Part shown: piece after piece, positions 25,741-31,752 of the stretch
Layout: each line of letters opens with the position of its first letter
Position numbering within the stretch: position 1 is the stretch's first letter
Assembly (NCBI GenBank): GCA_030747675.1
Contig: JASLKH010000080.1
Coordinates: 1 to 34,790 of the forward strand
DNA: 34,790 nt
DNA from: Candidatus Thalassarchaeaceae archaeon
GTDB taxonomy: Archaea; Thermoplasmatota; Poseidoniia; Poseidoniales; Thalassarchaeaceae
Direction: 5' to 3'
Position numbers and translations under genes: made by a program
The notes under the pieces: generated by a model
What the model was told of the DNA's origin: nothing
Seen by the model: the letters and a program-made list of their open reading frames with translations, nothing else
Database searches by the model: none

Positions 25741-27018
25741 ATGCTGGCTGATTCTAATGCTCGCGAATATGCTGATTCATACACTCTCTCCCAGTCCAGT
25801 GTAGAGGGGCCCGATTTGCGCATGACAGACTCTATGCGACGTCTTGCAACACCTTGGAACGTAGCAATATCTAGAACTAATTTGATAGATCCTAACTCTT
25901 TACCTGAAGGAATAATTCTTGACCCTGCTTGTGGGAGTGGAACGCAATTAGCAGCTCTGTGTGTTGCCCTAAATCGACCAGGTTTAGGTGTTGAGCTGTC
26001 TGGTGAAGCGGCGCCAATTGCAGCAGTAAATATTGAAGAAGTAGGTAAATGGGACAAAGCAAATTGGCAAATTGCAAGCAGAATTATATGGGGCGATAGC
26101 ATTTCTGCATCTAAAATCATGTATTCATATTCAGAAAGTATTGGGAAAGAGAATCCCCTCATTTCTTTACTTCATATTGATCCAGCACGACCACCTGATG
26201 CTCAAAAACATACAATTGATGAAATGGAACCACCTTTAGATAAATTATTAGCTGCTTGGGCACCATATCTTCAAACAGGAAATTTCTCAGCACCTGCTCT
26301 AATTTTGGATTTATCTCCAAGACTTTCTGAAGACCAGCAAAAGGAAGTAGAAACAATTGTAGATACTATTTGGCCTGAAGCTGAAAAAACGTGGCAATGG
26401 GCTACACAAGGACGCGGACGGATAGATCGACTTTCACTTTGGGTGGGAGCGGTTGCTAGCCCACATCAGAACCGGCTGATCCGTCTTTCAAAAACAGGTA
26501 CTCCTAAATTACTAGAAGGCTCTAAGGAAACCCCAATTTCTGATATTAAAAGTGCTGAAATCGGTGAACATTTGACAATTGTGGACCCCTGTCTAATCGC
26601 CAGTGGTTTGGCAGAGTCGTGGAAGAATATTGCTACATCAAGTGAATCAAGGTGGTACACGATCACAGGTAGAAGGCCAATTTTGATTACCTCAGAGCCC
26701 ATATTATCGAGTTATCATGAATTACATATTCAATTAGAAACATATGATATGATTCATTCATTTGTTCAAATTTCAGGTGAAGTAGTCGCCCACGTACCTC
26801 AATTAGAACATCACTTGATATCCAACATTGCACAGGTAGCGGTCAAAGTAGGATTATCCTCTCTTAAATTACGTTGTACAATTGATCCTGAAATACAGCC
26901 TCAAATGCAGTCTGAAATGGATCGAGAGATGCGCAATTTAACGGTTAAAAATTCCGGAAATGCGGGGTTCATTACAGAAGTCATTGGTGGTTATGTTATT
27001 TGCAGAAGCACCTCTTAA
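25741..27018 (+). CDS. Class I SAM-dependent methyltransferase with a THUMP-like C-terminal domain
   Basis: About 425 residues from ATG 25741; a TTG at 25672, directly after the previous stop, would add 23 mostly hydrophobic residues. The SAM-binding motif I is GIILDPACGSGTQLAALC. A catalytic-type block SLLHIDPARPPD follows, matching the DPAR(R) motif of a methyltransferase group annotated with a THUMP-like domain. The opening (NAREYADSYTLSQSS, then SMRRLATPWNVA) suits that group. The end, EVIGGYVICRST, resembles its conserved C-terminal GYxxxR strand. The substrate is unknown; an RNA or ribosome-linked target is suggested by the gene lying directly before the S13-S4-S11-Rpo3 cluster, but that is inference. 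Confidence 0.8.
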   Translation: MLADSNAREYADSYTLSQSSVEGPDLRMTDSMRRLATPWNVAISRTNLIDPNSLPEGIILDPACGSGTQLAALCVALNRPGLGVELSGEAAPIAAVNIEEVGKWDKANWQIASRIIWGDSISASKIMYSYSESIGKENPLISLLHIDPARPPDAQKHTIDEMEPPLDKLLAAWAPYLQTGNFSAPALILDLSPRLSEDQQKEVETIVDTIWPEAEKTWQWATQGRGRIDRLSLWVGAVASPHQNRLIRLSKTGTPKLLEGSKETPISDIKSAEIGEHLTIVDPCLIASGLAESWKNIATSSESRWYTITGRRPILITSEPILSSYHELHIQLETYDMIHSFVQISGEVVAHVPQLEHHLISNIAQVAVKVGLSSLKLRCTIDPEIQPQMQSEMDREMRNLTVKNSGNAGFITEVIGGYVICRSTS

Positions 27019-27020
27019 TT

Positions 27021-27033
27021 GCCCCGTAGGGGC
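27021..27033. repeat. Short perfect inverted repeat after the methyltransferase stop
   Basis: GCCCC-GTA-GGGGC, 5-bp arms with a 3-nt centre, starting 3 nt after the methyltransferase stop and 100 nt before the S13 ATG. As RNA it would be a tight GC hairpin. It shares the core CCGTAGG with the repeat before leuS. Possible roles are a 3' end or processing hairpin of the upstream mRNA, or a regulator site for the ribosomal operon. Confidence 0.5.
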
Positions 27034-27052
27034 ATCACCAATGCCACAGTGT

Positions 27053-27062
27053 CGTTCATATA
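27053..27062 (+). promoter_or_regulatory. Possible TATA element of the S13 operon
   Basis: GTTCATATAG in the 114-nt gap before S13. A start about 25 nt downstream would give a leader of roughly 45-50 nt that contains the hairpin at 27080-27109. The match to the TATA consensus is only moderate. Confidence 0.3.
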
Positions 27063-27079
27063 GGGGAGTCGAGTCGGCG

Positions 27080-27109
27080 AGTTGCTTCACATGAAGCCAC
27101 TGGGCAACT
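27080..27109 (+). promoter_or_regulatory. Hairpin in the 5' leader of the S13-S4-S11 operon
   Basis: AGTTGC (27080-27085) can pair with GCAACT (27104-27109). Inside or competing with it, CTTC (85-88) pairs with GAAG (93-96) around an ACAT loop. It ends 23 nt before the S13 ATG; the purine-rich GGGGAGGA between them is a likely ribosome-binding region. Such leaders in ribosomal operons can bind a ribosomal protein for feedback control; S4 is a known autoregulator in bacteria. Function here is inference. Confidence 0.4.
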
Positions 27110-27132
27110 GGTGAACAGGGGAGGACCCAAAA

Positions 27133-27603
27133 ATGGCAAAAATTGACGAATCAGAGCTTGGTGACGATTTCAACTATATCATCAGACTCGCTGATACAGA
27201 CGTAGATGGCTTGACACCAATTGGGATGGGCTTGACGAGTGTTCGAGGAATAGGTGCTCGCACTTCACTCGCCATCTGTGATATAGCAGGTTTAGACAAG
27301 GAAAAAATGGGCGGCCATCTTTCTGAAAAAGAACAAGAAAGCATTCGTGAAGCGATTGAAGCATATCCTACTAAAGTACCACTTTGGATGCTTAATCGTC
27401 AGCGAGACATCGAAACCGGTGATGAACTACACTTATTTTCAATGGATGTGAAGATGACACAGGAGGATGACATTGCTCGCCTTCGAGCAACTAAAGCCTA
27501 CCGAGGTCTTCGCCATGCATCTCGAAAGCGAGTCCGTGGACAACGTACTCGTTCGAACGGACGAACAGGCCTGACACTTGGTGTGCAGCGAAAAAATGCA
27601 TGA
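27133..27603 (+). CDS. rpsM: Small-subunit ribosomal protein S13 (uS13)
   Basis: A 156-residue archaeal S13 that sits in the 30S head and contacts P-site tRNA and the 50S subunit. Diagnostic parts are YIIRLADTDVDGLTPIGMGL, the helix-hairpin-helix region TSVRGIGARTSLAI, and the basic tail YRGLRHASRKRVRGQRTRSN followed by GRT. The length fits archaeal rather than bacterial S13. A strong purine-rich stretch (GGGGAGGA) precedes the ATG. It is the first gene of the S13, S4, S11, Rpo3 order that is standard in archaea, with a 10-nt gap to S4. Confidence 0.98.
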   Translation: MAKIDESELGDDFNYIIRLADTDVDGLTPIGMGLTSVRGIGARTSLAICDIAGLDKEKMGGHLSEKEQESIREAIEAYPTKVPLWMLNRQRDIETGDELHLFSMDVKMTQEDDIARLRATKAYRGLRHASRKRVRGQRTRSNGRTGLTLGVQRKNA

Positions 27604-27613
27604 GGTGATTTGA

Positions 27614-28240
27614 ATGGGACATCCAAAATTTGCACGACCTAAATACGATACTCCTACACATCCTTGGAAAAAAGCCCGTATTGAAGAAGAACACGATCTT
27701 AAGGAACAATATGGGTTGAAAAAGATTGGTGGGATGAAAGAAATTTGGAAGGCAAAATCCAAACTCCGCCGCTGGAGACAAAATGCAATGAAACTGATAG
27801 GTAGAGTTGATACATCGGAAGGTCATTTCTCAAGAGAGAAAGCAGATCTCATAAGTTCTCTTTATCGTCGTGGCTTGCTTGGTGACGGTGCATCTCTTGA
27901 CGATATTTTACAAATTAATGTGCACCACGTACTCAGCCGTCGTTTGCAAAGTCAGGTTTACTATCATGGACTAGCATCCTCGCCGCGTCAGGCACGTCAG
28001 TTAGTGATTCATGGTCACATTGCAATAGGGGACCAGAAAATGACAGTACCAAGTTACATTATTTCTCGAGATGAAGAGAGTATTTTGTCATATCACCACA
28101 CCTCACCTCTGAATGATTCAAATCATTCAATAAGGAAGGAAATTGAAGATATTCGTGCAACAGCAGAATATGGTGAAGATGAAAGTGTGGCTGAAGAACA
28201 AGTGGCTGGCGAATCTGATCAAAAAGGGGGCGATGAATGA
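27614..28240 (+). CDS. rpsD: Small-subunit ribosomal protein S4 (uS4)
   Basis: A 208-residue archaeal S4, a primary 16S rRNA binding protein. The N-terminus [20 protein letters not shown] is typical of archaea. The S4 RNA-binding domain is seen at [20 protein letters not shown] with [15 protein letters not shown]. The ~40-residue C-terminal tail is acidic ([16 protein letters not shown]). The ATG follows a TGAGGTGAT ribosome-binding stretch. Its stop overlaps the S11 start (ATGA), so translation is coupled. Confidence 0.98.
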   Translation: MGHPKFARPKYDTPTHPWKKARIEEEHDLKEQYGLKKIGGMKEIWKAKSKLRRWRQNAMKLIGRVDTSEGHFSREKADLISSLYRRGLLGDGASLDDILQINVHHVLSRRLQSQVYYHGLASSPRQARQLVIHGHIAIGDQKMTVPSYIISRDEESILSYHHTSPLNDSNHSIRKEIEDIRATAEYGEDESVAEEQVAGESDQKGGDE

Positions 28241-28623
28241 TGTCGCACAAGGCAGTTTTGCATATCTACAGTTCATACAATAATGTGCTACTAACAGCTA
28301 CTGATTTGACTGGTGCGGAGACCCTTGCTAAGATTAGTGGCGGGCAGGTCACTAAGAAAGCCAGTGATGCTGGAGGCCAGTTCGCAGCAACTCGAGCAGC
28401 AGAGCAAATTGCTGACATGCTGCGTGAGAAAGAATTCACACAAGTGATTGTGAAGTATCGTGGCGTTGGTGGGAATAAATCACCAAATACAGGGCCAGGT
28501 GCCCAGGCTGCAATTCGAGCTTTAACTCGGGCAGGGATGACTATTACTCGTATTGAGGATGTAACACCTATTCCTCATGATGGAACGAAGAAGAAAGGAG
28601 GCCGTAGAGGCCGACGTGTATGA
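28237..28623 (+). CDS. rpsK: Small-subunit ribosomal protein S11 (uS11)
   Basis: A 128-residue S11 of the 30S platform. Recognised from [20 protein letters not shown], the [20 protein letters not shown] region, and the C-terminal [20 protein letters not shown] with GRRV. Two adjacent ATG codons (28237, 28240) can serve as the start; the first overlaps the S4 stop by 4 nt. Rpo3 follows after 15 nt, as in other archaea. Confidence 0.98.
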   Translation: MMSHKAVLHIYSSYNNVLLTATDLTGAETLAKISGGQVTKKASDAGGQFAATRAAEQIADMLREKEFTQVIVKYRGVGGNKSPNTGPGAQAAIRALTRAGMTITRIEDVTPIPHDGTKKKGGRRGRRV

Positions 28624-28638
28624 TTTGGATGTGAAGAT

Positions 28639-29529
28639 ATGGTAAAGATCGAAATTATTGAAGAACGTGACAATCATCTTACGATGTTGCTTAAGGACAC
28701 TGATAGAGCGTTAGCAAGTGCTCTTCGCAGAACACTAATGTCTGATGTATCTAAAATGGCAATTCACAAGGTGCGTTTCGAATTGGGTACCGTAGAGGAT
28801 AATAACACAGGGGAAGTTTTTGAGTCAGTGGGTTCAATCCCTGATGAAGTAGTTGCCCACCGATTAGCAATGGTTCCAATTCCGACATTCCATGAAGACT
28901 TTTGCTTTCTAGAAGACGACCCAGCAAACGACGGTTTGCCTAGGGATGAATGGGGCAGCCCAGCCAGTCAGGTAATCTATCATTGCAGTGTTAGGGGCAC
29001 AGAAGAAGGCAATCTTGTTACAGCTAGAGATTTGAATGTTTTAGGAGAAGATAAGTTACAAATTCCTGATGAATACAGGGCAATACCAATCACAAAGTTG
29101 TTTGCAGGTCAGTATTTGGAATTCTATGCGTACGCTGTTCTTGGGCGTGGTAGAGACCACGCAAAGTGGAACCCTGTTGCTGGAGTTTCCTTCACTGCAC
29201 GACGTATTGCAAAAATCGAAAAGCCTAGGAAGGCAAAGGTATTGTGGGATTTAGATCTTGGAATTACTTCCAAGGATTTCAAAAGCGGAAAGCTTGATGA
29301 TATTCAAAAAGTGGAGTTACTCTTACGTGAAATGCACCATGTAGGAGATGGAACTGCAAGAATTGCGGATTTCGATGATGCAATTACATTTGAAAATGTA
29401 CCAGGGGAATTCATATTCAGTTACGATACCGACGGTTCTATGTCTGCTCGTACTGCTTTCAATGAAGCGTGCAAGGAACTAGCTGTTAGATTTGCTGGAA
29501 TCACATTTCAATTTTCAGAAACTCTTTGA
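28639..29529 (+). CDS. rpo3: RNA polymerase subunit Rpo3 (subunit D), apparently without the iron-sulfur domain
   Basis: A 296-residue homologue of bacterial alpha and eukaryotic Rpb3, the assembly platform of archaeal RNA polymerase with Rpo11. The dimerisation region reads ALASALRRTLMSDVSKMAIH, and DEVVAHRLAMVPIPT is a strong family match. Many archaeal Rpo3 proteins carry a ferredoxin-like [4Fe-4S] insert with clustered cysteines. Here only three isolated cysteines occur (HEDFCF, YHCSV, EACKEL), and the insert position (about residues 170-205) has none, so no cluster can form. This is known in several archaeal lineages. The gene ends the S13 operon; pantoate kinase follows after 33 nt. Confidence 0.96.
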   Translation: MVKIEIIEERDNHLTMLLKDTDRALASALRRTLMSDVSKMAIHKVRFELGTVEDNNTGEVFESVGSIPDEVVAHRLAMVPIPTFHEDFCFLEDDPANDGLPRDEWGSPASQVIYHCSVRGTEEGNLVTARDLNVLGEDKLQIPDEYRAIPITKLFAGQYLEFYAYAVLGRGRDHAKWNPVAGVSFTARRIAKIEKPRKAKVLWDLDLGITSKDFKSGKLDDIQKVELLLREMHHVGDGTARIADFDDAITFENVPGEFIFSYDTDGSMSARTAFNEACKELAVRFAGITFQFSETL

Positions 29530-29562
29530 ATAGTTATTGAATAAATTACAGATTGTGGTAAT

Positions 29563-30561
29563 ATGCTTGAAGGATCCGCCCACGTGGGTGGTCACGTCAC
29601 ATTGATTTTCAGTGTTCACGACGACTTTGAAAAATTAGTTGATCAAGGGAGCCGTGGTGCTGGGTTTTCATTAGATACAGGCATTCAAATAATTGCTTGT
29701 GGAATTTCTGGTAGCGGCAAGGTTTCAGTCGACGGCTATCCATCTGATATCACCCTTCATCAATTGGTGATTGAGGAAATTAGCATATTTGATCCAGACG
29801 TGAAATCTTTTGATTGGAACTTAAAACAACAAACCCGTTTACCCCATTCACAAGGATTTGGTCTCTCTGCTGCAGGAGCAATTGCAAGTGCTCTAGCAAT
29901 TCAACGAGCAATGAACATCTCTGAAAAAATTGCTCGTGCACAATCGTTACATATCGCCCATCGAGTTGAACGTAAATTATCAGGAGGCCTTGGCGATGTT
30001 GCAGCATTGTATGCTGGCGGTGTTGAATTACGGATAGAACCGGGATGCCCCCCTCTCCTTCAAGAATTAGGAGGTGGTGGCGCAATAGTCTCTTGGTTTT
30101 CAGAGATACCAGTTGTAGTTTGTTGGAGAAAATCAGCAAGTCAACATACATCAAATTACATTGATGACGGTGAATGGAAATTAGCAATAAGAGCCGCTGG
30201 TGAGGCAGCAATTTCTGGATTGCGTGAAGGAGTGTGGGAATCCGTTCGATGGGGAGAATTACTGGATGAAGCCGCCAATTTCTCTAAAAATTCAGGTTTA
30301 TTGGATGATTCTAATCGGATTGATTTATTGCATCAAGTAGGTGGAGCGATGATTTCTTCGGGGTTAGTGAATTCATCTTTGGCAGCAAGGTTATGCATGC
30401 TTGGTGAGAGTGTTGTGATATTACCTAATGATATTAAAAACACCGATTTTGTAAATTGGCAATCGATATTAGTTGAATCGTTGGAGCAGCGAGGACTAGG
30501 GGCACTGGCGGTGAACATTTCTGACGACGCTCTCAATCTTCAGATTCTCTCTCCGAATTGA
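29563..30561 (+). CDS. Archaeal pantoate kinase (GHMP kinase family)
   Basis: A 332-residue GHMP-fold kinase. The archaeal pantoate kinase group is recognised from the N-terminal AHVGGHVTLIFSVHDDFEKL, the Gly-rich SRGAGFSLDTGI, and the ATP-binding loop LPHSQGFGLSAAGAIASALA. A GGLGDVAALYAGGVELR block follows. It phosphorylates pantoate to 4-phosphopantoate, the archaeal route to coenzyme A; its usual partner, phosphopantothenate synthetase, is not in this window. An AT-rich stretch (TTGAATAAATTAC) just upstream may be a separate promoter. Its 3' end overlaps the convergent TPD-domain gene by 29 nt. Confidence 0.87.
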   Translation: MLEGSAHVGGHVTLIFSVHDDFEKLVDQGSRGAGFSLDTGIQIIACGISGSGKVSVDGYPSDITLHQLVIEEISIFDPDVKSFDWNLKQQTRLPHSQGFGLSAAGAIASALAIQRAMNISEKIARAQSLHIAHRVERKLSGGLGDVAALYAGGVELRIEPGCPPLLQELGGGGAIVSWFSEIPVVVCWRKSASQHTSNYIDDGEWKLAIRAAGEAAISGLREGVWESVRWGELLDEAANFSKNSGLLDDSNRIDLLHQVGGAMISSGLVNSSLAARLCMLGESVVILPNDIKNTDFVNWQSILVESLEQRGLGALAVNISDDALNLQILSPN

Positions 30562-31648
30562 GGCGTTGATTGTGTTCTATTAATTCAGTTAAATCAATTG
30601 GGCTTGCATCTAATAAAACAGCACCTTTAAGGCGTAATCCATCACAAAAACCATGCCTGAAAATAATTGCGCCATGGCCCCATTCCTCTACATATCGATT
30701 CACTTGTTTTTGCGTTTTTTTCCTTTGGAATGAGAGGTTAGCCCCATAGAAGTGTTTAGCATCAATCCATGCAACGGGTACACCATTAATTTCAACATAA
30801 TCTAACATCAATAAATCAGGTGTTTTTACAGGCCTACCTTCTGCCGCCACCTGCTCCTTGAGAAGGTCTGATTGAGTTCTGAAACGTATATCATTTTCTT
30901 CAAAGTAATCACAAAGCATCTTTTCAAAAAGATCAGCAGCATGATGAGTTTCACTTTGGTTGACATGTGTTACCCGATCCTCAGCCTCAGCCCTTTTGAA
31001 TTCCTTCAGATCTCTTTCATTGAATTTTTTCTCTGGTTCCCGTAGAGCATCTTTAATTCTATTTTTTGACCAATTTTTAGCTGTTAGAATTGCTCTGAAT
31101 ATATTGACTGGAGGAAAATCGAAGCGTTTCGACAAAGAAACGACACTTTCCCCACTATCATATCTCCGTCGCATTTCTGTAGCACGGCGCTGTAATCTCC
31201 CATGACTGAACACTGCTTTTTCTTGATTAAGGGCAGCACGTAAACTGAGGGCCTGTTCAAGGCTAATGGGGCGCTTACCGATTAATTTCGCGATTTCGTC
31301 AACACGCTCATCATCTAAAAATCCAAATTCCCCTGGTCGGACAACGATATCATGCATTTCTCGCTCAATTTTCGATGGAACAGGATTCAGTTTCCAGTCT
31401 ATTGACACATTTCTTGGAGGAGGATTAATTTCAACTTCTAATCCCAGTGGTGTTGGTGATGCTTCAAATCGTAATTTTGCACGTTTGATTGTTTCGTTAT
31501 CTGAGGAATGCTTCTTTTTCTTTGATATCCCACTACCTCTTTTCCTTGAACGGCTTTTCTTTGGACTTCTTTGCCGATTAGATGCATCGTTTGATGCATT
31601 GGAATTAGAGGTAGCAGAACCCGAATTCGATTTCTTCTCTGTACTCAC
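30533..31648 (-). CDS. TPD-motif protein, predicted PD-(D/E)xK nuclease related to CDIN1 (C15orf41)
   Basis: A 371-residue protein with a disordered, basic, Ser/Lys/Arg-rich first ~55 residues (for example SPKKSRSRKRGSG). A helical region follows, with a probable helix-turn-helix around YDSGESVVSLSKRFDFPPVN (163-182). The C-terminal domain is of nuclease type: Glu242 in DLFEKMLCDYFEE, the TPD motif in VKTPDLLML (Asp278), and the D-x-K in WIDAKHFYG (Asp296, Lys298). This order of Glu, Asp and (D/E)xK is that of the restriction-enzyme-like fold. The TPD domain occurs in the human CDIN1 protein and in archaeal homologues of unclear function. The start is GTG 31648. A role in nucleic-acid processing is inferred. 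Confidence 0.77.
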   Translation of the reverse strand: MSTEKKSNSGSATSNSNASNDASNRQRSPKKSRSRKRGSGISKKKKHSSDNETIKRAKLRFEASPTPLGLEVEINPPPRNVSIDWKLNPVPSKIEREMHDIVVRPGEFGFLDDERVDEIAKLIGKRPISLEQALSLRAALNQEKAVFSHGRLQRRATEMRRRYDSGESVVSLSKRFDFPPVNIFRAILTAKNWSKNRIKDALREPEKKFNERDLKEFKRAEAEDRVTHVNQSETHHAADLFEKMLCDYFEENDIRFRTQSDLLKEQVAAEGRPVKTPDLLMLDYVEINGVPVAWIDAKHFYGANLSFQRKKTQKQVNRYVEEWGHGAIIFRHGFCDGLRLKGAVLLDASPIDLTELIEHNQRLNSERESED

Positions 31649-31752
31649 TATCCCTTGCCAACAATAGAGGGTTCATGAATTCGTAGGAGGCACCCATGTC
31701 TTCTCAAAGTATATTCTAAAGACAGAGAATTTCGAATACTATGAGTTTCTGA

